Assembly: GCA_023439185.1 (NCBI GenBank)
Contig: JAEXOR010000029.1
Coordinates: 1-64,000 of the forward strand
Source: Bacillota bacterium
Lineage (GTDB): Bacteria; Bacillota; Desulfotomaculia; Desulfotomaculales; Desulfallaceae
DNA length: 64,000 nucleotides
Reading direction: 5' to 3'
Shown: positions 35,886 through 43,839 of the stretch, one piece after another
Position numbering within the stretch: position 1 is the stretch's first letter
Layout: every line of letters starts with the position of its first letter
Notes under the pieces: generated by a model
Seen by the model: the letters and a program-made list of their open reading frames with translations, nothing else
The model's database searches: none
What the model was told of the DNA's origin: nothing
Translations under genes and position numbers: made by a program

Positions 35886-35945
35886 AAACCACCTGTTGGG
35901 AGCAGAAGCCCGGAGGGGGTTTGGGGGGGGAAACCCCCCAAGGTT

Positions 35946-36118
35946 TAATTTAATCAAATGAAAAAATTTTTCCGCCTTGACATGGAAAATAAAATTTATA
36001 AAATTGAGCAGGCGATGTGATAGACATTTTCTTTAACCTGTCGGTCACATCGCCCATAATTGGCTAATAAATTTTATTTTTTATGTCAAGGATGAAGGAA
36101 AAAATTTTTCATTCAAAT
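35946..36118. repeat. 170-bp nested dyad, possible origin
   Basis: The outer arms (about 35946-36006 and 36056-36118) are near-complementary: both read, toward the centre, AATGAAAAA, TTTTTCC, CCTTGACAT and AATAAAATTTAT. Inner arms GGCGATGTGA (36011-36020) and TCACATCGCC (36045-36054) surround the centre. The single strand could fold into a long structured hairpin, as single-strand or transfer origins do. No gene is present. Confidence 0.6.
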
Positions 36119-36146
36119 TTTTCTTTTTTCAACCCCAAAGCAAGAC

Positions 36147-36200
36147 ATGCAAGGGCACTCTCCGACCGGACCCCATAAACATCCCCCAGAGCACGGTTGG
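36147..36200. repeat. Dispersed repeat, copy 2
   Basis: Direct repeat of 34729-34785 (ATGCAAGGGCACTCTC, CGGACCCCATAAACATCCCC). The 36109-36348 open frame through it is not supported as a gene. Confidence 0.6.
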
Positions 36201-36373
36201 AGTGTGCCTCCCCCGGGACGAGCCTGACGGTCTTAGACCCCAAAAAAAACCACAAAGCAAGACGGTCAGGCGGCCTTCCTACCCCAGACAAGGATGCTCC
36301 AGGTGCACGACTTGACAAACGAGCACTGGAAAGATCCCCAGCCGGCACCTTAAAAATTTGATAAATAATTACT

Positions 36374-36582
36374 GTGCCACACCCCTAGTCATTGGCACTG
36401 TAGCCTTGAACGCCTTATTTCTCGATTTTGTGCCATACAGAGATTGGCATGGCACAAAATAATTAAAGAATTGCCTTTATGCCAGATATATCACTTCTCA
36501 GGCCGTGGCACAGTACCTGTGCCACAAAACCGAATACTATTACCTTGAAACATAGGAGTAGCCTTGCATGAAGGTGTGGCAC
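36374..36582. repeat. Cluster of seven GTGCCA/TGGCAC motifs (iteron-like)
   Basis: GTGCCA occurs at 36374, 36430 and 36519, and TGGCAC at 36393, 36450, 36506 and 36577. The pair at 36505-36525 forms a perfect 21-base palindrome (GTGGCACAG-TAC-CTGTGCCAC). The cluster lies just past the end of the initiator-like gene at 36607 and suggests binding sites of that protein or of a repressor. The whole gap 35395-36606 contains only repeats and such sites. Confidence 0.65.
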
Positions 36583-36586
36583 AGAA

Positions 36587-36604
36587 TTATTCCACGTGGA
36601 ATAA
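36587..36604. promoter_or_regulatory. Perfect 18-bp palindrome with CACGTG centre
   Basis: TTATTCCAC and GTGGAATAA join as a perfect dyad two bases beyond the stop codon of the initiator-like gene. The TTCCACGTGGAA core resembles, but does not equal, the ParB site parS. A related imperfect site is at about 34823-34842. Confidence 0.5.
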
Positions 36605-36606
36605 CA

Positions 36607-37473
36607 CTAATTTATATACAGACTTTTCATCAACTCCCGTCTTTTTTTCCTGATTTCATCCCTTTGTTCCGGCGAAAACCATTCAAGATCATCATACTTT
36701 TTCCCATGCACCGCACGGCCGGGACCCGCTCGGGAGGTTCTCTTATTGCTGCTATGCTGCCGGTTTGATCTCACTGGCATATGGACATAGTTATCACGTA
36801 GCGCGCAAAAAAGAAACCCGGGCAAATTCCTTATTTGCCCGGTGATGGCGCCAATCAATTCAATTTTTTCAACAATACGCTCCGGCGGATATTCCTTTAA
36901 CAGCCGGGCGGCAAACCCACCCGGCAGGCCGGTGTTGCATTTGCTTCTGGCCACCTCCTGGATCTCTTGAACGATTTCAATGTCATCGGCTTTAGGTTTC
37001 GGATCAGGTTCCGGGCCCGGGCTTTCAACCACCTCCTTTTCTTGCCTAGAATTTCTATCCTCCTGGTGATCAACAACATTTTGATCTGAGTCTTCTTTGT
37101 ACGACAAATATGTCGCATCCGGACACGACATATCTGTCGTATCCGGAATTTTCAAGCGTTCCACCTTTTTAACGTCCCTGATGTAATATATGTTGGTCTG
37201 ATTTTGCCCTCGGCACCGCCAGGTGATCAGACCATACTCTTTTAGCTCCACCAGATACCTTTGCACCTGTCTTACGCTGATGCTTGCGGCAGCGGCCAAA
37301 CGCTCCTGGCCCGGGAAACACTCATCATCCTGCCAGGCGAACATCAATAGCAGCCCGTAAATCATCTTTGCCCCAATACTCAATCCAGTGGCCACCATAA
37401 CGGCATTTGGTACGCAAGTATAGCCGTTTTTTTGCTTCTGGTCCTCCAGGATTAACGTTTTGTCCCGCATCAT
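36607..37473 (-). CDS. HTH protein, probable replication initiator of the element
   Basis: 288 residues. The N-terminal winged helix (GYTCVPNAVMVATGLSIGAK, then ISVRQVQRYLVELKEYGLI, about 17-85) is of the HTH_36/RepA-N-like kind found in plasmid and phage initiators. A polar linker rich in Pro/Glu/Asp (about 120-165) and a basic C-terminal domain (RSNRQHSSNKRTSRAGPGRAVHGKK, FSPEQRDEIRKKRRELM) follow. The ATG overlaps the preceding gene's stop (ATGA). The motif cluster beyond its stop codon supports an initiator role, but this is inference. Confidence 0.65.
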   Translation of the reverse strand: MMRDKTLILEDQKQKNGYTCVPNAVMVATGLSIGAKMIYGLLLMFAWQDDECFPGQERLAAAASISVRQVQRYLVELKEYGLITWRCRGQNQTNIYYIRDVKKVERLKIPDTTDMSCPDATYLSYKEDSDQNVVDHQEDRNSRQEKEVVESPGPEPDPKPKADDIEIVQEIQEVARSKCNTGLPGGFAARLLKEYPPERIVEKIELIGAITGQIRNLPGFLFCALRDNYVHMPVRSNRQHSSNKRTSRAGPGRAVHGKKYDDLEWFSPEQRDEIRKKRRELMKSLYIN

Positions 37474-37721
37474 ACTGCCTCGCGGACTAACCTATGCTGC
37501 CGTAACTCGGCAACGCATCGGCGGATCTTTTCAATATCGCTACCGGTCATTTCCGCCAGAACACCCTCGGTTATGTTTGCATTCCGCCATGATAGCATTA
37601 GAAATATCGAAAATAAGGCTTTGGCTTCAAGGGAAAGGACCAGGGACTTAAGCACTGCGTTTGGGACGGCTGTCATTCCATCCCTCATTGTGGGATCAAG
37701 AAATACAAGTGTTTTTTCCAT
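37470..37721 (-). CDS. Small HTH protein, paralogue of the next gene's N terminus
   Basis: 83 residues from the ATG at 37721, preceded by GGAGGT. It aligns with the N-terminal domain of the following protein: DGMTAVPNAVLKSLVLSLEAKALF against NGYTCVPNAVMVATGLSIGAKMIY, and IEKIRRCVAELRQHRLV against VRQVQRYLVELKEYGLI. It contains only the winged-helix part. The two overlap by four bases and are coupled. It may be a regulator or a DNA-binding partner of the initiator. Confidence 0.65.
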   Translation of the reverse strand: MEKTLVFLDPTMRDGMTAVPNAVLKSLVLSLEAKALFSIFLMLSWRNANITEGVLAEMTGSDIEKIRRCVAELRQHRLVREAV

Positions 37722-37890
37722 ATCATTAAACCTCCCGGTAATAGCAAATCCATTAATAAAAAGACAACCCGGTAAAAACAGGGCTGTCTTTTCTGCCTGA
37801 CTTTCTGCCTGACTAATTGCCTGAATAGTTGCGGAAACCCGCATAAATTAAGGGTTCCATACGGAACTAAATTAAAGCATCCTGAAAAAC

Positions 37891-37936
37891 AAAAATACCT
37901 GCGAAACCTTGTATATAACGGCTTCGCAGGTATTTT
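37891..37936 (-). terminator. tRNA-Val terminator supplied by the element
   Basis: AAAATACCTGCGAA (37892-37905) and its complement (37923-37936) form a 14-base stem with a 17-base loop. On the minus strand it follows the tRNA 3' end directly, with a T-run. It lies on the element side of the junction, replacing the displaced chromosomal hairpin at 26281. Confidence 0.7.
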
Positions 37937-37962
37937 ACTGGTGGGTGCAGTAGGAATTGAAC
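37932..37962. repeat. Right attachment site (31-bp direct repeat)
   Basis: Identical to 26315-26345 and overlapping the last 24 bases of tRNA-Val. The element ends here and the chromosome continues with an intact tRNA. Confidence 0.85.
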
Positions 37963-38013
37963 CTACGGCCCCTTCCGCGTCAAGGAAGTGCTCTCCCCCT
38001 GAGCTATGCACCC
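37939..38013 (-). tRNA. tRNA-Val (anticodon GAC)
   Basis: A 75-base cloverleaf including CCA. The acceptor arms GGGTGCA and TGCACCC pair perfectly, the D stem is GCTC/GAGC, the anticodon stem CTTCC/GGAAG has loop TTGACGC with anticodon GAC, and the T stem GTAGG/CCTAC has loop TTCAATT. Its 3' end is the insertion target of the element. Confidence 0.95.
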
Positions 38014-38085
38014 GAATCTATCTTTCATTTGCTGCAAAAATCATTATGCCCTATGACACCTAAAAAGTCAAGTGGCAGATCCGGG

Positions 38086-39225
38086 TTATTTGGAGAGCCA
38101 GAACATCAACCGGCCAAACAGGTTTTCCGGCTGTACTTCTTTTACAGCCACCAGCGGCACTTTGGTTAACGGATACCCCTGCACCGTGAATTCGGCATGA
38201 CCCACCAACTGTCCCTCCCGGACCGGTGCTTTCAAATTCTCATCCAGCTTCACCTTAAGCTGAATATTTTGGAATTGATCGCGGGCTATGTTCACCCGTA
38301 CCGGGTCCGCGACGGTGGCAGTAACAAATGATTCCATCCCCTCCCGGACCTTTACCCGAGCCATTTCGCCTCCGGCTGGGAATATCACCATCGGACGCAC
38401 TTCGTTAAAACCATACTCCAGCAGCTTAATCGACTCTTCGTAACGGTCTTTGGCATGCAGCACCACCGAAATTAGTCTGCGGTCACCCCTGGTGGCGGAG
38501 GCTATCAAACAATTGCCCGCCCGGGGCGTGCTGCCGGTTTTCACACCGTCGGCGCCCGGCATCAATTGTTCATCTCTAAGTAGCCGGTTGGTGTTGGCAA
38601 TTTCCTTTTCCCGTTCCGGGGGATTAATCCACTTGACCGTTGTCCCCTTAATCCGCACCAGCGAGTTAATTCGGGGGTTTTCCAGGGCGTAACGAGCAAT
38701 CAGGCCCAGATCGTAGGCCGTGGTATAGTGCCCGGGGTCATAGTACCCGTTGGTATTGGCATACCGGGTATCCCGGGCGCCGATGGCGAAGGCTTTTCTG
38801 TTCATCAAGTAAAGGAACGCCTCTTCGCTGCCCGCCACGTGTTCAGCGATGGCCACCGTGGAATCGTTGGCGGAGGTAATAAGGGCCGCCTTCATTAGGT
38901 TGCCCATGGTAATCCGGTCGCCTTCGTCCAGGCGAATGGTTGAACCCATCGAAATGTTGGCCGCCTTTTTACTGACCACCGCCACTTCTCCGGGTTTGGA
39001 ATTCTCCACCGCTATGATGGCGGTCATCAGCTTGGTCAGGCTGGCCGGCAAATTGCGCCGGTCAGCGTTGTACGCATAGTAAACCTGCCCGGTACGCGCG
39101 TCCATTAATAACGCGGCATAGGCGTCCACACGCATTTCATCCGCCCTGGCAACAGTGCCGCCCATGCTGCACAGTGCCGCGCACACAAGCACACTGATGA
39201 TTACCCGCCGTATTACAAGTCCCAA
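38086..39225 (-). CDS. D-alanyl-D-alanine carboxypeptidase (DacF/DacB type)
   Basis: About 379 residues. The TTG at 39225 has GGGTGG at proper spacing and starts a signal peptide (cleaved near VARA-DE). The S11 peptidase motifs are all present: SLTK (near 64), SAND (near 121) and VKTGS (near 230), followed by a beta-rich C-terminal domain (about 285-379). It trims the terminal D-Ala of peptidoglycan stem peptides outside the membrane. Being divergent from the sporulation gene pdaB suggests the spore-cortex enzyme DacF. Confidence 0.9.
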   Translation of the reverse strand: MGLVIRRVIISVLVCAALCSMGGTVARADEMRVDAYAALLMDARTGQVYYAYNADRRNLPASLTKLMTAIIAVENSKPGEVAVVSKKAANISMGSTIRLDEGDRITMGNLMKAALITSANDSTVAIAEHVAGSEEAFLYLMNRKAFAIGARDTRYANTNGYYDPGHYTTAYDLGLIARYALENPRINSLVRIKGTTVKWINPPEREKEIANTNRLLRDEQLMPGADGVKTGSTPRAGNCLIASATRGDRRLISVVLHAKDRYEESIKLLEYGFNEVRPMVIFPAGGEMARVKVREGMESFVTATVADPVRVNIARDQFQNIQLKVKLDENLKAPVREGQLVGHAEFTVQGYPLTKVPLVAVKEVQPENLFGRLMFWLSK

Positions 39226-39354
39226 GGCCGTCCACCCTCTCTGGAAATATTTCCATATTAATAAAACCCAAACTCTGGACATACAACCATTAACACGCAA
39301 ATAACTATAAAACAATGAAAATAATTCAAAGGGTTATTAAAGAGGTGAAAAATT

Positions 39355-40119
39355 GTGCGCAGTTACCTTTTCGATGTACACAGGATCAGGCGCAATTTCA
39401 GGCGCAATTTAATAATGGGAACGCTGGTGGTCTTTACCGCCGTTCTTTTTACGGCACTGTTGCAACAAAACGCCGTACCAGCCACAGTGGAACCAAAACC
39501 GCACGCTATTTACAAGGTGCAGACCGATGCAAAGCTGGTGGCTCTTACCTTTGACATCAGTTGGGGCACCAAGGTGCCTGGCCCGGTAATGGATATCCTC
39601 AAGGAAAAGAAGGTCAAATCAACTTTTTTTCTGAGCGGCCCGTGGGTAAAGGAACACCAGGAATTTCCCAAGCGCCTGGCTGCCGAGGGGCATGAGATAG
39701 CCAGCCATGGCAATGAGCACGTTAATTACGGAGACCGAAGCAGTGAATGGGTTAGAAACGATATCATGACCGCCCATGAAGCAATTAAAGAGGTCACCGG
39801 GGTAACTCCCCGCCTGATCCGAACGCCCAACGGACACTGGAACGACATGGTGCTGAAAACAGCCCAGGATCTTGACTATAAGGTAATCCAGTGGAGTGAC
39901 GATTCCCTGGACTGGATGAAGGACCGCTCGGTAGACCAGATTATCAGCCGGGTACTGGAGAAAGCACACCCCGGCGCCATCATCCTGATGCATGCCAGCG
40001 ATACCTGCGACCGAACCCCGGCGGCATTGCCGGCGGTGATAGACGGATTACGGGAAAAGGGTTATAAGCTGGTCACCGTTTCCGAACTGCTCAAGCATGG
40101 TCCGGGTGTCACGGACTGA
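39355..40119 (+). CDS. pdaB: Polysaccharide deacetylase, PdaB-like (sporulation)
   Basis: 254 residues. The GTG start follows AGAGGTG. One N-terminal membrane segment (about 20-38) precedes a NodB-type deacetylase domain: LTFDISWGTK (metal Asp), EIASHGNEHVNYG (metal His pair) and ILMHASDTC near the end. The first metal motif has Ile where classic enzymes have Asp (TFDI rather than TFDD), as in PdaB proteins. PdaB is needed to maintain spores after engulfment. A bidirectional terminator follows. Confidence 0.88.
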   Translation: MRSYLFDVHRIRRNFRRNLIMGTLVVFTAVLFTALLQQNAVPATVEPKPHAIYKVQTDAKLVALTFDISWGTKVPGPVMDILKEKKVKSTFFLSGPWVKEHQEFPKRLAAEGHEIASHGNEHVNYGDRSSEWVRNDIMTAHEAIKEVTGVTPRLIRTPNGHWNDMVLKTAQDLDYKVIQWSDDSLDWMKDRSVDQIISRVLEKAHPGAIILMHASDTCDRTPAALPAVIDGLREKGYKLVTVSELLKHGPGVTD

Positions 40120-40172
40120 CGCAAATATTTCGACGCTATATTTACAATGGTATTATGGAGCAAAGGGCAATA

Positions 40173-40207
40173 AAAAATGCGAAGGGATATTTCTCCTTCG
40201 CATTTTT
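40173..40207. terminator. Bidirectional terminator between pdaB and dedA
   Basis: AAAAATGCGAAGG (40173-40185) and CCTTCGCATTTTT (40195-40207) pair perfectly, giving T-runs on both strands between convergent genes. Confidence 0.85.
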
Positions 40208-40236
40208 ATGTTAGTTTATATTATTATTTTTCGTTG

Positions 40237-40890
40237 TTAAATCCAGCGGTTCCTGTTCCGGCGCCTCCTAATCAACCACCAGGCCAGCAACGCCAGGATA
40301 ACCGCCAGAATTACAATATCCATCCGGTGAAACCACGGTTTAAGAGCCAGCCAATTCTCGCCGAGCTTGAGACCGAGATAGGTGAGGAAAAAACACCAGG
40401 GCAGTGAGCCGAGAAAAGAATAGATCACGAACTTATAAAAATTCATCCCCGAAATGCCGGCGGGCAGGGAGATAAAAGTACGCACCACCGGCATCAGCCG
40501 GGTGAAAAACACGGTGGCTTCGCCGTAACGGGCAAACCATTCTTCAGCCTGCAGGAAATGCTTTTCGGAAAAACCGAAATACCGGCCGTATTTCCTCAAA
40601 AAAGGCCGGCCGCCCCGGTAACCGATATAATAAGATACGATTGAACCGCCCAGGCCGCCAAGGGTGCCCGCCATGGCCGCCCCGACAAAATTAAGCTGCC
40701 CGGTGGAAACCAGGTAGCCGCCGAAGGGCAGGATAAATTCACTGGGCAGTGGAATATTGGCGCTTTCAATGGCCATCCCCAGAGCAATACCCCAGTATCC
40801 CAACGAGGCGATAAAAGCGGTTACCTCGTGCATCAAAAATTCCAAAACCGCGTCAAACACATCCGGAACAAAGCCCAAAAAAACACACAC
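40237..40890 (-). CDS. DedA-family membrane protein
   Basis: 217 residues of the DedA (VTT/SNARE-associated) family, which moves lipid carriers such as undecaprenyl phosphate or phospholipids between membrane leaflets. Motifs are ESANIPLPSEFILPFGGYL near 42, GGLGGSIVSYYIGYRGGRPFLRKYGRY near 78, and FTRLMPVVRTFISLPAGISGMNF near 128, with four to five membrane segments and a basic tail. The GTG start has only a weak site. A second DedA is at 57625. Confidence 0.9.
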   Translation of the reverse strand: MCVFLGFVPDVFDAVLEFLMHEVTAFIASLGYWGIALGMAIESANIPLPSEFILPFGGYLVSTGQLNFVGAAMAGTLGGLGGSIVSYYIGYRGGRPFLRKYGRYFGFSEKHFLQAEEWFARYGEATVFFTRLMPVVRTFISLPAGISGMNFYKFVIYSFLGSLPWCFFLTYLGLKLGENWLALKPWFHRMDIVILAVILALLAWWLIRRRRNRNRWI

Positions 40891-40931
40891 CCCGCTTTAA
40901 ACAATCAGTTGCTTGCGTTTCAATCCTGTGG

Positions 40932-42203
40932 TTATTTACCTTCCAGGTGCAGAGTGCGGCGGATGCTGCTGTAATTACTGGATATGGTGGCAGCGGAAAC
41001 ATTAAACATTTGGGCCAAAATGTTCTGGTTAATGCCGTCGTTTCCCTGGGTCCGGGCCAAAGCGTAAATCACCGCGGCCGCCCAGGCGCCGGGTTTTCTA
41101 AAGGTTGGTCTGGCCAGATTCCTGTATTGATGCCATATATCAACAGCGCTTTTTACATACTGGGACTGATAGCCCATCTTTTGTAAACCATCCCGGATTA
41201 ATGAATCTACTCTCCCGTCACCCGTACCGGGGTCGGAGGCGGCGCTTAGTTTCCGCCATAACAGAGACAGGTCCATGGCCGGTCCGGATTTGGCGCCTTC
41301 ATCATGCTGCAGCTTCCATAACAGCTCCTGCAGCTTTTTACGACCGGCTTTGGTCTCATAAGCCTCCAGCGGGGTTTTCCCCTTCAGTATATCCATAGGC
41401 TCATTGATCCAGCGTTCGTAAAAATAATCCAAAAAGCTGCCCGCCGGCTGTTGGTCCGGCTCGGCGTCCGCAGGTTCCACCGCCCCTTCGGGCAGTTCCC
41501 ATAATGTTCCCATCTCCATAACCATGTTGTTAAGTATATGGGCCCGGTCCCGCAGATAGGTGTCCCAGCTTCCCCGGCGGGAGCGTTTGTTCCAGTAAAC
41601 TTCAACATCCACTTTGATTCTGTTCAGCACGTAGCCTTCAAAATAACCGGGCAAAATCAACCCGCCGGTGGAAAACTCATTTTCCTCGCCCAGGGGCAAT
41701 ACGCGAATATACAGAATGTTACCCGGCGTGATTTCGCAGACCGCCTGGCGGTCCCTGACCCTGACATCCTTACCGCGAATTATATCACGCAGGATAATTT
41801 CGTATCCGGGTCCCAATTCCGTTACCTTGTAAACCGAGCACCTGGCCCGTTTCCACTTTTCCAGCAACGCCTTTTCTTCCCCGGTCAGACCTCCGGTCAT
41901 GCTAAAATATTCCAAAACCGATTTTCCCCGGATTCGGTAATCAAAGATAAACCATTCAAAAAAACGCTCCATCAGGAAATCATCTTTATCGTCCACTAAA
42001 TCCGGATCCAATACCGCGAAGTAAATTTCGCGGGCGATTTCGATTTCCCGGGCAAAAATCTCGCTGTCGGCAAATTCAGCCAACTTCCTCCGGAGATGCT
42101 GCCCACTGCGCCAACGGCGGTACTGGTTGATGTCAATGATATTGTTGTTTCCGCACGGTCCCTTATTGTCACCATCACCATGCAGGGACTGTTTATCCGG
42201 CAT
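40932..42203 (-). CDS. Conserved hypothetical protein with C-terminal HTH-like repeat
   Basis: 423 residues from the ATG at 42203, which follows AAGGAGGT with eight-base spacing. The N-terminal half has acidic helices and a beta-rich stretch (about 130-210: IRGKDVRVRDRQAVCEITPGN). The C-terminal 90 residues (KSAVDIWHQYRN, AAAVIYALARTQG, INQNILAQMFNVSAATISSN) resemble a cyclin/TFIIB-like or HTH module. The function is unknown. It lies 23 bases from the S41 protease stop codon on the same strand, so probably one operon. Confidence 0.6.
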   Translation of the reverse strand: MPDKQSLHGDGDNKGPCGNNNIIDINQYRRWRSGQHLRRKLAEFADSEIFAREIEIAREIYFAVLDPDLVDDKDDFLMERFFEWFIFDYRIRGKSVLEYFSMTGGLTGEEKALLEKWKRARCSVYKVTELGPGYEIILRDIIRGKDVRVRDRQAVCEITPGNILYIRVLPLGEENEFSTGGLILPGYFEGYVLNRIKVDVEVYWNKRSRRGSWDTYLRDRAHILNNMVMEMGTLWELPEGAVEPADAEPDQQPAGSFLDYFYERWINEPMDILKGKTPLEAYETKAGRKKLQELLWKLQHDEGAKSGPAMDLSLLWRKLSAASDPGTGDGRVDSLIRDGLQKMGYQSQYVKSAVDIWHQYRNLARPTFRKPGAWAAAVIYALARTQGNDGINQNILAQMFNVSAATISSNYSSIRRTLHLEGK

Positions 42204-42226
42204 CTCAGGGCACCTCCTTAAAACAG

Positions 42227-43672
42227 TTATAACCAACGCTCCAGTTTATAAACTTTTCCTTCCTTCTTAATATTTATATTCAGTTGCGGATATAAATCCA
42301 CGGCAATATAGCTGATACCATGATTTAAGACGACGTCCGGACTGCCGTCCGGTCCGGCCATACCAAACCGGTTAACGTTTTGCCCGTTTTTACCGTCAAT
42401 GGCGATCAATTCTCCCCGATCCCAGTAAACCTCGTACAGCATCGACTCCAGTACCATCCGCGCCGGCAGGTACTCCCGGTTTCCCCTGTCCAACGGCTCA
42501 ATCACCAGGCCGGTTTTTCTCCCGTTCAGCAAGACCTCTCCTTCGGGAGCGAAGCTGAGGTCGGGAGCGTCCTGGGGGTTCAGAAACTGCCAGGCCACCT
42601 CTTTTTGCAGGGCCGGGGTAAGTACGCCGTGATCGGGCGACAGCCCGGTGCTGTTTATATCTGTGCCTGCAGGCGTAAGGTACCTGGCGGTGGTAATCTT
42701 CAAGGCGCCGCCGTTGCTCAAGGGAAATATCGTCTGTACCACGCCCTTACCATAAGTAACGTCGCCCACCAGTTTAGCCAATCCATGATCCCGCAACGCC
42801 CCGGCCAGAATTTCAGAAGCGCTGGCGCTGGCTGCATCCGTGATCACCACTATCGGCAGGTCTGTCACCGTAGGGGCGCTTTCAGTACGAATTTCCTCCG
42901 TATGCCCCCTGTTGTCCTCGCTGAACACCACCACTGAACCGGCGGGTAAAAAATTATCCGCAATGTCAATCGCTTCGTATAGATAGCCGCCTCCGTTGCC
43001 CCGCAGGTCGATAACCAGGGACGATATGCCCTGCCTCCGTAAATCTTTCAGGGCGGTCTCAAATTCCACCGTGGTATGCGCGCCAAAGGTACTAACCGCA
43101 ATATAACCTGTTTGACCTTCCATCAGTTCGGAATACACCGACGGGACATGCACTTCCGCCCGCTGCAGGGCCACGTCGAACTCTTTTTCACCGCGCCGGA
43201 TGGTCAGCACCACGCTGGTATCCCGGAGACCGCGTATTGCCGTCGCCACCTCGGCCAGGGACCACCCCGCGGTGCTGCTGCCATCCACCGCCATAATCAG
43301 GTCGCCGGCCTGCAGGCCGCCCTGCTGGGCGGGAGTGCCGGAGAAAACGCTTATTATGGCCGGGTAACCATCCCGGCTGATTAATTCCACCCCGATGCCG
43401 ATCAGATCACCGTTTAACGCGTCGGTAAAGCCTTTTAATGCTTCCGGGTCAAAGTAATCCGCATACGGGTCGTCAAGCTCATACATTATGCCCTGGATGG
43501 CCCCGCCGGTTATAGCCCCCGGCTCCGGATTGGATAAATGATAATCCTCCACCAGTTCCATCACTTCCAGGAGCAAGGCCGGGTTTTCATTATTTTCCGC
43601 CGCCGCGGCCGGGAAAACCAAAGAAAATGCCGCCAGCGCAACCAACACCCAAAAAGCCAACCGTTTGGACAT
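42227..43672 (-). CDS. S41-family C-terminal processing protease with stalk domain
   Basis: 481 residues; the ATG at 43672 follows GGAGGT. A signal peptide (about 1-27) is followed by an N-terminal helical part, a PDZ domain (about 85-165: GIGVELISRDGYPAI, GLQAGDLIMAVDG) and the S41 catalytic domain. The nucleophile Ser lies in SASASEILAGAL and the base Lys in GDVTYGKGVVQT. The last 100 residues (REYLPARMVLESMLYEVYWD) are a copper-amine-oxidase-N-like stalk domain. It should cut exported proteins at the cell surface. Confidence 0.9.
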   Translation of the reverse strand: MSKRLAFWVLVALAAFSLVFPAAAAENNENPALLLEVMELVEDYHLSNPEPGAITGGAIQGIMYELDDPYADYFDPEALKGFTDALNGDLIGIGVELISRDGYPAIISVFSGTPAQQGGLQAGDLIMAVDGSSTAGWSLAEVATAIRGLRDTSVVLTIRRGEKEFDVALQRAEVHVPSVYSELMEGQTGYIAVSTFGAHTTVEFETALKDLRRQGISSLVIDLRGNGGGYLYEAIDIADNFLPAGSVVVFSEDNRGHTEEIRTESAPTVTDLPIVVITDAASASASEILAGALRDHGLAKLVGDVTYGKGVVQTIFPLSNGGALKITTARYLTPAGTDINSTGLSPDHGVLTPALQKEVAWQFLNPQDAPDLSFAPEGEVLLNGRKTGLVIEPLDRGNREYLPARMVLESMLYEVYWDRGELIAIDGKNGQNVNRFGMAGPDGSPDVVLNHGISYIAVDLYPQLNINIKKEGKVYKLERWL

Positions 43673-43839
43673 ATTCGGCAACCTCCAGTAACATCCAGTC
43701 GCATATATATTTCGACCGCCCCGGACCAAAGTCCTGCCGTATACGGCAACTAATTGGGTCAATCAGGAACCGCAGGCAGGTATTTATATTCCGGCTGTGG
43801 AAAATACTGATTCATAAAATTTAAAAGGAAGGTAACTCC

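Larger units (their letters stand above)
26315..37962. mobile_element. 11.6-kb integrative element in tRNA-Val
   Basis: A 31-base direct repeat at 26315-26345 and 37932-37962 bounds the segment. The right copy is the 3' end of an intact tRNA-Val; the left copy is a detached tRNA end followed 40 bases later by the integrase gene. Inside are integrase, excisionase-like protein, HicAB, XRE regulators, an ImmA-like protease, secreted cargo, an RHH protein and two replication-initiator-like proteins. No relaxase, coupling protein, type IV secretion or phage structural genes are seen. It is therefore a small integrative, perhaps mobilisable or satellite-like, element. Confidence 0.85.

Noticed and set aside
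35900..35945. G-runs considered as a quadruplex or CRISPR-like repeat
   Set aside because: The G-rich stretch can fold with the following C-run as a plain hairpin, and there is no repeat-spacer pattern anywhere in the window.
36109..36348. 79-residue minus-strand frame
   Set aside because: It covers the dispersed repeat and the end of the dyad; composition is not protein-like.
36587..36604. Palindrome considered as a ParB site (parS)
   Set aside because: The centre CACGTG agrees, but the flanking bases differ from the known 16-bp parS, and no ParA/ParB is encoded in the element.
26315..37962. Element considered as a prophage
   Set aside because: No capsid, terminase, portal, tail or lysis genes are present.
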